Shown here in pieces: positions 1 through 8,181 of a stretch of DNA of 23,127 nucleotides; within the stretch, counting starts at the first letter, position 1, and each line of letters opens with the position of its first letter. The stretch spans positions 1-23,127 of the forward strand of contig CAZDLK010000036.1 in the NCBI GenBank assembly GCA_964506435.1, given 5' to 3'. Below the pieces are notes generated by a model that made no database searches, was not told the DNA's origin, and saw only the letters and a program-made list of their open reading frames with translations. A program made the position numbers and the translations under genes. This DNA is from JAOZHU01 sp964506435 (lineage in GTDB: Archaea > Thermoproteota > Bathyarchaeia > Bathyarchaeales > Bathycorpusculaceae).

Positions 1-301
1 CCGGACAGAAAAATAACGATGGCTTCATCGTTACCGCATTTTTCCTTTTCTCCTTTATTCTGTGTGCGCTGTCCAGAGCCTCAGCAAACCTTTCTTTGCC
101 ACAAAAAACAATTATAGATCACAAATGTCTTTTTGTTCTGGCATGGGGCATATGATACGTTATACTCATTATGGTGTGAACCGTAATCGATATAAGCTAA
201 CTTCCTAAAGTATGAGAAACGTGTCAATCGCGGGGTTCGCAGTAACGCTCGGTTGGTGACAACATATCTTACCTGTATTAATCGCTGTTTCCGTTCTCAT
301 A
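1..301. other. Left-edge region and leader of cbiB
   Basis: No confident gene lies here. On the + strand a frame open from the window edge to a TGA at 153-155 encodes a hydrophobic stretch (about residues 6-22) and could be the tail of a membrane protein. A minus-strand frame running off the edge is open as well, so neither is secure. A perfect hairpin (8-bp stem, GCTT loop) lies at 14-33, and on the minus side it is followed by a U-rich run. AT-rich TATA-like words occur near 158-165 and 188-195, ahead of cbiB. GGTGA at 255-259 is the only good ribosome-binding site. Confidence 0.4.
14..33. terminator. Perfect 8-bp hairpin, possible terminator
   Basis: TAACGATG and CATCGTTA form a perfect stem around a GCTT tetraloop. 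Read on the minus strand, the stem is followed by TTTTTCTG; on the plus strand it is followed, after a few bases, by a T run. It could end a transcript entering from either side. Archaeal termination depends mainly on U-tracts, so the role of the stem is uncertain. Confidence 0.3.
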
Positions 302-1243
302 TTGGCCATATTCTTAGACTTGCTTCTCGGTGATCCATCTCCCAATAGTCCTTGGAAGTTAACATACAAGTTGCATCCAACTGTTCTGATGGGGAAGTTT
401 ACCAAAGCTTTAGAGCCGCATTTCAAGAATTCAAATCCGAAGATAGCTAAGCTAAACGGTGCTTTTTTAGCAATCATCGTGATACTTGTGTTCACCATAC
501 CAGTCTACTTTGGGTTATACGCACTTTACACCTTAGTCTGTTATCTCATCTACATGTTCTTTGCAGTAATCCTCCTAAAACTAACTATCGCCATAAAACT
601 TGAAACTGACTGGGCAAAAGCCGCAGCCAAAGCACTTGAATCAAACGACCTGACAGAAGCCAAGAAATACTCCCACTTCTCACGAAGAGACTCAACAAAT
701 CTAGTTGGTCCGCAAATCAGCTCAGCAATCATCGAATCCATGGCTGAAAACCTCATCGATTTCAAGCTTTCCCCAATAATCTCCTACGCTTTTTTCGGTG
801 TTTCAGGCGCCATCGCCTTCAGAGCCATCAACACCCTCGACGGCATGGTCGGCTTTAAAGACAGCGAACATTTACACACTGGCTGGTTTAGCGCCAACTT
901 GGACACCGTAGTCAACTACATCCCCACGCGATTTGCCGCAGTTCTCATAGTCTTATCCTCAGCCCTAGTCGGCGGAGACTATAAAAACGCGTGGCGGATT
1001 GCTCGCCGCGACCACGCTAAAACGCCAAGCAGAAATCACGGATGGCCAATGGCAGCTATGGCTGGTGCCTTACGGGTGCAACTAGAAAAGCCTGGTCAGT
1101 ACGTTCTCGGCGAAGAAACTGAGCCGTTGACTCCAAACAAAATACTTCGCGCGTTGCGGATTCGGGACATGTCGATAATTTTGTGTGTTCTTTGTGTTCT
1201 GCCCGTAATTTTGCTCACCCGACTATACTTTTTCCCCTACTAA
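302..1243 (+). CDS. cbiB: Adenosylcobinamide-phosphate synthase CbiB
   Basis: CbiB joins adenosylcobyric acid to (R)-1-aminopropan-2-ol phosphate (or its analogue), giving adenosylcobinamide phosphate; it is an integral membrane enzyme. The 313 residues match the family's usual length. Family motifs are visible: LDLLLGDP near the N-terminus, HPTVLMGK, a Ser/Arg-rich stretch followed by VGPQ and ESMAENLIDFKLSP, then RAINTLDGMVGFKD and the HGWPMAAMAGAL segment. Hydrophobic helices lie near residues 55-95, 155-180, 205-225 and 290-310. The start is uncertain: TTG at 302 has no ribosome-binding site, while the frame stays open back to a stop at 257-259 and encodes further hydrophobic residues. 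CobD, CobY and CobS, which act before or after this step, are encoded later in the window. Confidence 0.93.
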   Translation: MAIFLDLLLGDPSPNSPWKLTYKLHPTVLMGKFTKALEPHFKNSNPKIAKLNGAFLAIIVILVFTIPVYFGLYALYTLVCYLIYMFFAVILLKLTIAIKLETDWAKAAAKALESNDLTEAKKYSHFSRRDSTNLVGPQISSAIIESMAENLIDFKLSPIISYAFFGVSGAIAFRAINTLDGMVGFKDSEHLHTGWFSANLDTVVNYIPTRFAAVLIVLSSALVGGDYKNAWRIARRDHAKTPSRNHGWPMAAMAGALRVQLEKPGQYVLGEETEPLTPNKILRALRIRDMSIILCVLCVLPVILLTRLYFFPY

Positions 1244-1268
1244 AGGGCTCTTTCAGCAATTTTCTTGA

Positions 1269-1289
1269 ATGCAAAACGTATTAATCACA
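1269..1289 (+). promoter_or_regulatory. Copy A of a 21-bp element shared with 8409-8429
   Basis: The sequence is ATGCAAAA, then CG, then TATTAATCACA. The copy at 8409-8429 differs only at the central two bases (TA). Flanking bases do not match. Both copies lie upstream of a + strand B12-binding-domain radical SAM gene, here 94 bp before the ATG at 1383. The AT-rich core could be a TATA box, and the conserved flanks suggest a bound factor. The ATG inside the element opens an in-frame N-terminal extension that does not look like protein of this family. Confidence 0.5.
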
Positions 1290-1382
1290 GTGAATCCCTT
1301 TAATTTTCTTCAGAACCGTGTTCAACCTCAAAATTCAACATCACACATCCAATGTAGCTCCGAAAGAGCGTGTATCTCAAGA

Positions 1383-2843
1383 ATGCGTGTTTGTCTGATT
1401 AATCCTCCTCGTATCCACCCGAAACTATGGGGAAAACCAAGTGTATTTCAGCCTTTGGACCTAGCATACATAGCTGCTGTACTGGAAAAGCAACATAAGG
1501 TACGCATCATAGACGCGCCTGCAGAAGGCTGGAAAAACCTTGAAGAAATAGCTGGAATGAGGTACAGGCAAGGTTTATCAAACAAGGAGATAGCGGCTAG
1601 AGTCAAGCAGTGGTCGCCGGATGTTGTCGGAATTGCCATTCCCTTCTCTGGCTGGTGGAAATCTGCGTGTGAAGTTATTTCCGTCGTTAAAAGTATTAAC
1701 AAAGACATTGTTACCGTGCTAAGCGGCTTACATCCCTCTGCAAGACCTAAAGAATGCCTTGCAAATCCTGACATAGATTTTGTTGTGATAGGCGAACCAG
1801 AACAAACTATGTTCGAGTTAATGGACGCGCTGGAACAAAAAACTGAGAAGGGCGTCGAGAAAGTAAAGGGAATTGGCTTTGTCAATAATGGGCAAGCAGT
1901 TATTACTCCTTCAAGACCTCTGATTCAAGATTTAGATTCTTTACCTTTCCCTGCAAGGCATTTGCTTCCAATGAGCACTTACTTTGCAGCCGTGAAAGAA
2001 AACCCTCTGCGAGGCGAAATAAACAAGCCGTGGGCGATGATGATTACCAGCAGGGGCTGCCCGTACAATTGTGTTTTTTGCACTTCTCACACGATTATGG
2101 GAAGAACGTGGCGTGGACGAAGCCCCGATAACGTGGTTGACGAGATAGAGCAATTGGTTAGTACCTACAAGATTAAGCAGATTGACTTTTACGATGACAA
2201 TATGACGCTGGATAAGAAACGGATGGAAACTATTTGTGACCTAATCGTGGAAAAAGACTTAGACATCGAATGGTACACTCCCAACGGTGTTAGGGCGGAT
2301 ACTCTTGACGAGAATATTCTAAGAAAAATGAAGGCTTCTGGCTGCAAAAAAATACGGATTGCCCCAGAATCTGGGGTTCAACATGTTTTAGACCACATCG
2401 TCAAGAAGAACCTAAACCTGGAAGATGTGGAAAAAGCTGTAATTTTATCCAAAAAAGTCGGCATCGAAGTAGGTTGTTTCTTTGTAATTGGGCTCATAGG
2501 CGAAACAAAAAAGGACATACAAGAAACAATAAATTATGCTTACAAGCTAAGACGACTTGGCGCTGACAGGTTTTACTTCAGTATAGCCATGCCCGTTTAT
2601 GGGACTGAACTTTATGAGCAGGCTAAAAACAATGGTTTGTTAAAGGACGACTTCAGCGACGAAGCGTTGGCTGCAACTGAACCTCTAATTGAAACTCAAG
2701 AGTTCACAGCAGCCGATATTCGTGAATTATGCGCGCGTGCCAATATGATAAACCAGGCTCTTACCCCTGATAAACTTATAAAAGCTCTGCGAGACCCCAA
2801 GAAAGCCATAAAGTTTTTGTTGGGAAAACTTACTGCAAGTTGA
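1383..2843 (+). CDS. B12-binding-domain radical SAM protein (COG1032)
   Basis: This is a two-domain radical SAM enzyme of 486 residues from ATG 1383. Residues 1-150 form a Rossmann-like cobalamin-binding-type domain (VCLINPP first strand, LAYIAAVLEK, SGLHPSARP). The radical SAM core follows with the 4Fe-4S ligands Cys226, Cys230 and Cys233 in SRGCPYNCVFC, then DFYDDNMT and the PESG segment. The classic DxHxxG cobalamin His is not evident, as in many members of this group, so cobalamin binding is inferred from the fold. Family members carry out methylations, ring contractions and radical C-C chemistry; the substrate here is unknown. An upstream in-frame ATG at 1269 would add 38 residues ahead of the first strand and overlaps the 21-bp element, so I prefer 1383. 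It follows cbiB on the same strand. Confidence 0.88.
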   Translation: MRVCLINPPRIHPKLWGKPSVFQPLDLAYIAAVLEKQHKVRIIDAPAEGWKNLEEIAGMRYRQGLSNKEIAARVKQWSPDVVGIAIPFSGWWKSACEVISVVKSINKDIVTVLSGLHPSARPKECLANPDIDFVVIGEPEQTMFELMDALEQKTEKGVEKVKGIGFVNNGQAVITPSRPLIQDLDSLPFPARHLLPMSTYFAAVKENPLRGEINKPWAMMITSRGCPYNCVFCTSHTIMGRTWRGRSPDNVVDEIEQLVSTYKIKQIDFYDDNMTLDKKRMETICDLIVEKDLDIEWYTPNGVRADTLDENILRKMKASGCKKIRIAPESGVQHVLDHIVKKNLNLEDVEKAVILSKKVGIEVGCFFVIGLIGETKKDIQETINYAYKLRRLGADRFYFSIAMPVYGTELYEQAKNNGLLKDDFSDEALAATEPLIETQEFTAADIRELCARANMINQALTPDKLIKALRDPKKAIKFLLGKLTAS

Positions 2844-2960
2844 GCTCCAAATGCGCAATTGCTCTGGATAAGAGTGAAAAGCCCCATTGTTATTGATGCT
2901 GGTCAAGTTTTAGAAATGATGTTTCATTTGTGCAAACATGAATAGTTAAGGTTAATAAGG

Positions 2961-2989
2961 TTTTAAAAGTTAAACTAGGTAGTGATCTG
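2961..2989 (+). promoter_or_regulatory. TATA-like box and Shine-Dalgarno of the SplB-like gene
   Basis: TTTTAAAA at 2961-2968 is TATA-like, and AGGTAGTGATC at 2977-2987 pairs well, with one bulged base, to the 3' end of archaeal 16S rRNA. The ATG follows at 2990. The TATA-like box is too close for a leader that contains the Shine-Dalgarno sequence, so the true promoter may lie further upstream, near GTTAATAAGG at 2951-2960. The ribosome-binding site fixes the start. Confidence 0.4.
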
Positions 2990-4054
2990 ATGCCTCTGGA
3001 ATCGCCTAAATATGAGGAAATAACCTGCAAGAGCGTTTTAGGCAATTTTGGTTTACTCGATACTCAGTTTTGGACTAGCTACTGCTTTGATCCATACAAT
3101 AATTGCGAATTCAACTGTATGTATTGCCATACTGCTGCCTGTAAATACGATGGTTCTAAAGAGTTTTCAGTTCCTGTTTATGTTAAGACGAACGCCCCAC
3201 AGGTATTAACTCACGAATTATCCTCATATAAGAGGAAAGGCATCGTTAGAATGAGCCTGAGCACGGATCCTTATCAACCAGCGGAAAAAAAATACCGAAT
3301 CACAAGACAAATTTTGGCGATATTGAAAGAGAATGGCTGGCCCTTCGCCATTGGCACCAAATCTGACCTTGTTCTACGTGATCTGGATTTAATATCGCAA
3401 GCTTCACAAAAGTCTTGGTGCTCCATCGCGTTAACTGTAACAACTCTCGACGAGAATTTGGCAAAGCTCTTGGAACCCAATGCTCCGTCTCCAAAAAGGC
3501 GGTTAGAAGCGATAAGAAGGCTTTCTGATGCGGGAATTGAGGTTGGTGTGTGGTTGATTCCGCTTATTCCCTACGTGACAGACAGTGAACAAAACATGTC
3601 TCAGGTTATTGAAGCTGCAGTTGGGAATGGTGCCAAGTTTGTTTTAACTGGGATGCTGGACATGCGAGGGGATCTTCGTTTTAGACGATTTTTGGAGGAC
3701 AATTTTGGGCAAATTGCCTCAAGATACGACAGATTGTACAAGGGTAGACCTACGCAGCCATCTTGCGGGAACATGGATGAATCCTATCTATATAATGCAT
3801 ATTCACGGTTCATTTCTCTATGTCAGAAGTATGAAGTGGAGAATTATATTCCTCATTTTTATTCGCGCAAGCAGGCGCTTCTCTTTTATATTCGCAACTT
3901 TGCTCGGTTTAACGGCACGCCTTTTTTCGAGTTAACTCAGCCTCTTAATTTTCTGTTTCCATCTAAAGAATTGCTTCAAGCTGTTCAGGTTAGGTTCGGA
4001 AAACAGGCGCTTGGTAAAGGGACTCTGAAGGCGTTAGGCTACTTCCCAAAATAA
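2990..4054 (+). CDS. Radical SAM protein, SplB-like (COG1533)
   Basis: This is a single-domain radical SAM protein of 354 residues. The cluster-binding motif is CEFNCMYC (Cys39, Cys43, Cys46), preceded by the aromatic FDPYNNC segment seen in the SplB-like or 'DNA repair photolyase' group. Further family features are the SLSTDPYQPAEKK stretch near residues 89-101, TKSD near 123 and a Gly-rich GIEVGVWLIPLIP strand near 180. No B12-binding or SPASM domain is present. The name of this group is misleading: only a few members repair spore photoproduct, and archaeal members are uncharacterised, so I assign no substrate. A strong ribosome-binding site supports ATG 2990. It is the last gene of the left + strand block and converges on the minus-strand gene ending at 4190. 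Confidence 0.8.
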   Translation: MPLESPKYEEITCKSVLGNFGLLDTQFWTSYCFDPYNNCEFNCMYCHTAACKYDGSKEFSVPVYVKTNAPQVLTHELSSYKRKGIVRMSLSTDPYQPAEKKYRITRQILAILKENGWPFAIGTKSDLVLRDLDLISQASQKSWCSIALTVTTLDENLAKLLEPNAPSPKRRLEAIRRLSDAGIEVGVWLIPLIPYVTDSEQNMSQVIEAAVGNGAKFVLTGMLDMRGDLRFRRFLEDNFGQIASRYDRLYKGRPTQPSCGNMDESYLYNAYSRFISLCQKYEVENYIPHFYSRKQALLFYIRNFARFNGTPFFELTQPLNFLFPSKELLQAVQVRFGKQALGKGTLKALGYFPK

Positions 4055-4085
4055 TAGTTTCCCCCATCTTATCAAAGTTGAGCGC

Positions 4086-4106
4086 TTTTTGCTATTTTCT
4101 TTCTTT
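4086..4106 (+). terminator. T-rich tract after the SplB-like gene
   Basis: About 32 bases after the stop at 4054 lies a pyrimidine tract with several T runs (TTTTT, TTTT, TTTC, TTTA). Archaeal transcription commonly ends at such U-tracts without a hairpin. The tract sits between convergent genes, as expected for a terminator. Confidence 0.4.
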
Positions 4107-4189
4107 ATGCATCCAAGCGCCGTCCAAAGAGGTCGGTAGGCTTTTCTCAGTTTGAGATATAGCGCTTTCACGCGGATTTTGGCTTCTCG

Positions 4190-5620
4190 TTAGTTTTTGC
4201 CTGCCTGTTCTTCATCGGCTTTTGGTGTAGACTTCATTCGCCAGAGAATATGGTTAACAGCCGTTCGCGCCATCATTCTGCTGTAAGAATTTCTCTTCAA
4301 TAACTGCCTGAAAACGTAACTTGGAGAATAAAAATCATCATAGAACTTTTGTCTAACTTTTTTTGCTTCCTCGGGTGACAGCTCTGGGTTCTCAAAAACA
4401 AGTGTCATCGTATCGTAGCTGTTCCAGTCGGAAGATATTTTCCATCCCCTTTCCTCAACTACGCTGCGGAGTTCAGTCCCTGGATAGGGCGTAGCCACGC
4501 AAAGGTATACGTCGTCGGGTTTTGCTCTTCGAATGAAATCAAGCGTTTGCTTGCGTGCTTCACGTGTCTCACCAGGGTAACCGATCATGATTGATATAGT
4601 GACGAATAGACCTGTTTCTTTAGCTAGTTTGATTGCTTTTTCGTTTTGTTCAACTGTTGTTCTTTTGTTTACGTTGTCGAGGATTTGTTGGCAGCCTGAT
4701 TCAACTCCGAAGAAAATCTGCTGGCATCCAGCGTCTTTCATTTTAGTTAAAATTTCTTTAGAAATCTGGTCAACTCTGCTTTGGCAATCCCATGGGAGAC
4801 CGATTTTCCTGTTCTTGATTTCGTCGCAAATTTCGTAGATTCTTTTTTTGTCAAATGTCAATGTGTCATCGTAGAAAGTGAAAGCTTCTGCTCCATGTGT
4901 GTCTCTTAGCCACTCAAGTTCGTCTACGACGTTTTTTGGGCTTCTCATCCTGTATGCTTTGCCAAACATTCTAGACGCGACGCAGAATGCGCATTGAAAG
5001 GGGCATCCTCGGCTGGTGACCACTGGCAGAAGAGTTCTTCCGAAAAGGCGGTATTTTTCTAGCTGAAAATGTTCGTATGCTGGTTTAGGCAGTTCCTCGA
5101 GGTTTTGAATAAATGCTCTGTTCGGCGTGCGAATTATTTGTCCTTTGTTTCTGAAGGTTATTCCGTTGACCGTGTTGAGGTTGCTTGAGTTGGGTTGGTT
5201 CTGAGCGAGTTCCAGCAAGGTTTGTTCGCCTTCGCCTCTGACAATAACGTCAACCGCTGCTTCCTCGCTTAGAATTGGTTCATCCATAAATGTGGCGTGT
5301 GGACCGCCCATAACAACTTGAGCGTTAGCGCATGTTTTTTTTGCTACACGTGCGCACTGGAGCGCTGAATTTATTAATGGCGCTACAGCGGTGATGCCGA
5401 TTACATCTGGTTCAAAAGAGGCTAACTTTGCTCCCAACGTTTCCTGATTAATTTCCAGTGCTTGGCAATCGATTACGTTTACTTCATGTCCATTTTTTTC
5501 AAGGACTGCTGTCAAATACGCTAAGCCTATGGGCAGGTAAAGATGGTGTCGATAACTTCCTGCTGTGAAAGGAGGGTTTATCAGTGCTACTTTGCTGCTT
5601 TTTCTCCCAACCATAAGCAT
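4190..5620 (-). CDS. B12-binding-domain radical SAM protein (COG1032), paralogue of 8480-9868
   Basis: A 476-residue protein from ATG 5620 with an N-terminal cobalamin-binding-type domain (VALINPP, LPIGLAYLTAVLEKNGHEV, VIDCQAL, VMGGPHATF) and a radical SAM core with Cys206, Cys210 and Cys213 in SRGCPFQCAFC. FYDDTLTFD and FGVESG follow. It resembles the protein at 8480-9868 throughout, including VIDCQAL, MRSPKNVVDELE/MRSSKNVADELE and a C-terminal FYxxPSY region, so the two are paralogues and may act on related substrates. The frame extends to an ATG at 5657-5659, but those residues precede the first strand and overlap a TATA-like TTTATTAATC. A start at 5620 or 5614 therefore seems likelier. 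Substrate unknown. Confidence 0.86.
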   Translation of the reverse strand: MLMVGRKSSKVALINPPFTAGSYRHHLYLPIGLAYLTAVLEKNGHEVNVIDCQALEINQETLGAKLASFEPDVIGITAVAPLINSALQCARVAKKTCANAQVVMGGPHATFMDEPILSEEAAVDVIVRGEGEQTLLELAQNQPNSSNLNTVNGITFRNKGQIIRTPNRAFIQNLEELPKPAYEHFQLEKYRLFGRTLLPVVTSRGCPFQCAFCVASRMFGKAYRMRSPKNVVDELEWLRDTHGAEAFTFYDDTLTFDKKRIYEICDEIKNRKIGLPWDCQSRVDQISKEILTKMKDAGCQQIFFGVESGCQQILDNVNKRTTVEQNEKAIKLAKETGLFVTISIMIGYPGETREARKQTLDFIRRAKPDDVYLCVATPYPGTELRSVVEERGWKISSDWNSYDTMTLVFENPELSPEEAKKVRQKFYDDFYSPSYVFRQLLKRNSYSRMMARTAVNHILWRMKSTPKADEEQAGKN

Positions 5621-5656
5621 GCCAACAGAATCTTTTTGCACAAATATACGCCTTCT

Positions 5657-5673
5657 CATGATTAATAAAGTTT
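5657..5673 (-). promoter_or_regulatory. TATA-like element partly matching the 21-bp element
   Basis: Read on the minus strand this is AAACTTTATTAATCATG. It shares TATTAATCA and part of the preceding A run with the elements at 1269 and 8409, but not the ATGC start. If it works as a TATA box, transcription would start near 5640, just before the ATG codons at 5620 and 5614. The match is weaker and may reflect only TATA-box composition. Confidence 0.3.
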
Positions 5674-5798
5674 CTAGTTAGCCGTGTATCCAATGACATA
5701 GCTGCTTGTGGTGCACTTCGGTTAACTGAGCAAAGCAATATTGTTGTGAAAACACTGGTTGCTATGGAAAAGACTTCTGGAAAACTCGGCAGTTCATG

Positions 5799-6653
5799 TT
5801 ACGCTACATGTGGCGTGTTTTTGGTTTTCTTTTCAAGTCTAATTTTCTCTATTTCAAGAATGCAGTATCCATCCCTGCGTGCTGTTTTGCTTTGAACTAT
5901 ATTCAGGCGTTTTTTGAATAGTGGGCTATCGGTAATAAGCGTGTGGTATCCGCTGCCGCCAACATGCACGCTTTTTTCGCGGTTTAGCTTGCGCACTTCA
6001 TTTATGAAATCATGGTCTATCTTGCGTCCTAACCATTCCTCGCCCAACAATTTAGTGTCTACTACTACAATAATAGTTTCAAAATCTTTGTTAACTAACT
6101 CCGTCAAGATTTGTTCTGGTTTTTTTTCCCATAACGGGGTGAGCGGTTTCAATCCTGCTTCTTTGCAAACGTGGTTCATCCAGTCTTTATGTGCCATAAG
6201 AGTGCGGTACTCTCTCCGCTTTTCGTCACTATCAATAGGGTAGTGTGGAGGCACAACTCCGAACACTAATCCATCAATGCCTGCTAGCTTCAAGTCATGT
6301 AACGTTGATTGCAAGTGGGTCGCAAACGTGCTCCAACTTACTTCTTTCTGGACAAGTGGAATATCCATTGCTCGTGCTTGTGCGGATATAATTACTGGAG
6401 AAACTTCATGCGGTACCATTCTACTGACATCTTTGTAAGCGAAGTTCGGAAGCTTCGAAAATATTCTTGGGCTTGCTCTGCCGACGCGGTTGTAAACTGA
6501 GCTAAGAATGTTTGAGATGCTTTTTGGCTTCTCTTCTTTGTCATCTAAGTAAATGAAATCTAGTAAAGTTGCAATTTCGTAACCTTGTGTGCTCGCTTCG
6601 TAAGCGGCTAGACAACTGTCTTTGCCGCCGCTCCATAAGGCAGCAACTTTCAC
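5799..6653 (-). CDS. Dph6-like PP-loop ATP pyrophosphatase, divergent
   Basis: The protein has 284 residues and starts with GTG at 6653, set by GGTGA five bases upstream. The PP-loop SGGKDS (residues 8-13) marks an adenylating N-type ATP pyrophosphatase, and the body (SAQARAMDIPL, DGLVFGVVPPHY, PLWEKKPEQIL, GEEWLGRKID) resembles archaeal diphthine-ammonia ligase, which amidates diphthine on EF-2. Two things argue against simple equivalence. An extra stretch of roughly 40 residues lies between about 35 and 85. The family's GEGGEFET-like motif reads VGGSGYHT (231-238), losing its acidic residues. It could be a paralogue that ligates another substrate. It lies between two B12-type radical SAM genes on the same strand. 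The superfamily call is firm, the substrate is not. Confidence 0.78.
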   Translation of the reverse strand: MKVAALWSGGKDSCLAAYEASTQGYEIATLLDFIYLDDKEEKPKSISNILSSVYNRVGRASPRIFSKLPNFAYKDVSRMVPHEVSPVIISAQARAMDIPLVQKEVSWSTFATHLQSTLHDLKLAGIDGLVFGVVPPHYPIDSDEKRREYRTLMAHKDWMNHVCKEAGLKPLTPLWEKKPEQILTELVNKDFETIIVVVDTKLLGEEWLGRKIDHDFINEVRKLNREKSVHVGGSGYHTLITDSPLFKKRLNIVQSKTARRDGYCILEIEKIRLEKKTKNTPHVA

Positions 6654-6657
6654 TTAG

Positions 6658-6693
6658 CTCACCAAATTGCAAAATAGCGAAATGTAATATAAA
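6658..6693 (-). promoter_or_regulatory. TATA box and ribosome-binding site of the PP-loop gene
   Basis: On the minus strand TTTATATT lies at 6693-6686, and GGTGA lies at 6663-6659, followed after five bases by the GTG start at 6653. A start of transcription about 25 bp below the TATA box would fall near 6664 and leave a very short leader that just contains the ribosome-binding site. Confidence 0.55.
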
Positions 6694-6819
6694 GCCTAGC
6701 TTATGCATGCGCTCATCGTTTCTTTGCTTAATTTTTGCTTGCCGCGTATGAGTATGCAGATTTAAAGCATCTGAAAGCTTGAAGCTTCACTTAGCGAATG
6801 TAACTCTGCCCAATCAAAC

Positions 6820-8181
6820 CTATGATGCAAAATATTTGGGGCTCTTTTTTAACACCGTGACGAAGCCTTCTTTTTTGATTTTGCGCAGGATTCTTCTCGG
6901 TGACTTTTCGAAACTCATGTGGAATCGCCGTTGAATTTCTAGCACGGAGTTGTAATCGAAGTCTTCAGTTTTGACGTAGACGGCGTAGTCGTCGGTATGG
7001 TCGTAGAGTTTCTTTTGCATTATTTCCTCGTAAAGACTGCTGCCTGGAACTGCTATGAATATGTTAAATCGACACCAGTCCGGATTCAGCTTTCTTGCGA
7101 ACTTGAATGAGGCTTTCATGTCTTCGGTTGTTTCTCCCGGTATCCCCAGCATGAATGAGCAGGCGGTTTGGATTCCTTCTTCTCTGCAAAGCTTGAATGT
7201 GTTCATTGTCTGTTCCAGCGTGACGCCTTTGTTGATTTTGCTTAAGACGCGCTGTGAGCCTGACTCCACTCCGAACCATATGGTTTTGCATCCGGCTTCT
7301 TTCATTTTTCTCAGAAGCTCTCGCGAAATCAAGTCGACTCTAGTGTCACACACCCATTCGATGTCAAGTTTGTTTTTTATTATTAAGTCGCATATTTCCA
7401 TTGTTTTGTTTTTTTGGATTGTGAAGTTGTCGCCTACAAAATAGATTCCTTTTGTGCCATAGTTTGTAACTAAGTGGTCAATTTCTTCCACTACTCTCTT
7501 GGGGCTGAAGGCGCGGCATTTCTGTCCCCACAACTTTATGGTCTCGCAAAATGTACAGTTGTATGGGCATCCCCGTATGACGTTTACTGTGTCTACGGGT
7601 TGGGCTTCCAAAAACTCTATTTTTCTGTCGTAGAGCTGCATTGGCAATAGGTGTCTTGCTGGAAAGGGAACTTGATCTAAATCACTAATAAACTGCGGGG
7701 GGTTCTTGACAAATTTTCCTTCGTGTCTGTAAGCAACACCTGGGATATTGACAGATGCTGGGTCACTTTTGCCTTTTGTGATGAGCGTCGCAAGCTCTGT
7801 CATCGCGCGTTCTCCTTCTCCCATTACGACGTAATCTATCTCTGGATGCTGTAGCATGCTGTCAGGCATGAAGGATGGATGTGGTCCCCCGACTATGACG
7901 CGGCAGGAGGGAAGTGTCTCCTTGACGGCTTTAGCTGTTTCAATGCATCGGCTGTACATTGCAGAACTGCATGCTATCCCCACTATTTCTGGTTGATTTT
8001 TCTTGATTTCAAGCTTGATGTCATCAATCGGTTTTTCGAGTAGGTAATTGTCGAGGAGTTTTACTTGAAAATTTTCTTTTTCGAGAGCACCTGCAACGTA
8101 CGCTATCCCCAGTGGGGGGAATTTCCTTCCATGAATCCATGGTCCTTTTGTAGGCGGCGCTGTGGTCATTAATAGTATCAA
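6820..8181 (-). CDS. B12-binding-domain radical SAM protein (COG1032)
   Basis: A 453-residue protein with an N-terminal cobalamin-binding-type domain (ILLMTTAPP strand, FPPLGIAYVAGALEKENF, VIVGGPHPSF near 95-104, MGEGERAMTEL) and a radical SAM core with Cys205, Cys209 and Cys212 in RGCPYNCTFC. GDNFT and FGVESG follow. It starts with TTG at 8181: this includes the complete first strand, and GGAG lies about 12 bases upstream. The ATG at 8169 would cut into that strand. It is less similar to the other three COG1032 proteins here than the 4190/8480 pair are to each other. Its 3' end is followed by a 166-bp gap and then the PP-loop gene. Substrate unknown. Confidence 0.86.
   Translation of the reverse strand: MILLMTTAPPTKGPWIHGRKFPPLGIAYVAGALEKENFQVKLLDNYLLEKPIDDIKLEIKKNQPEIVGIACSSAMYSRCIETAKAVKETLPSCRVIVGGPHPSFMPDSMLQHPEIDYVVMGEGERAMTELATLITKGKSDPASVNIPGVAYRHEGKFVKNPPQFISDLDQVPFPARHLLPMQLYDRKIEFLEAQPVDTVNVIRGCPYNCTFCETIKLWGQKCRAFSPKRVVEEIDHLVTNYGTKGIYFVGDNFTIQKNKTMEICDLIIKNKLDIEWVCDTRVDLISRELLRKMKEAGCKTIWFGVESGSQRVLSKINKGVTLEQTMNTFKLCREEGIQTACSFMLGIPGETTEDMKASFKFARKLNPDWCRFNIFIAVPGSSLYEEIMQKKLYDHTDDYAVYVKTEDFDYNSVLEIQRRFHMSFEKSPRRILRKIKKEGFVTVLKKSPKYFAS

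Noticed and set aside
1..301. Possible cobalamin riboswitch before cbiB
   Set aside because: I could not see the B12-box pattern or the expected nested stems, and cobalamin riboswitches are not usual in archaea.
1269..1382. N-terminal extension of the first COG1032 protein from ATG 1269
   Set aside because: The 38 extra residues precede the first strand of the B12-binding domain, resemble no family member, and overlap the 21-bp element.
2914..2929. Small hairpin AAATGA-TGTT-TCATTT before the SplB-like gene
   Set aside because: A 6-bp AT-rich stem is expected by chance and is not followed by a clear T-tract.
6780..6789. 10-bp palindrome TGAAGCTTCA after the COG1032 gene at 6820
   Set aside because: It is short, has no T-run in the needed direction and fits no promoter spacing.
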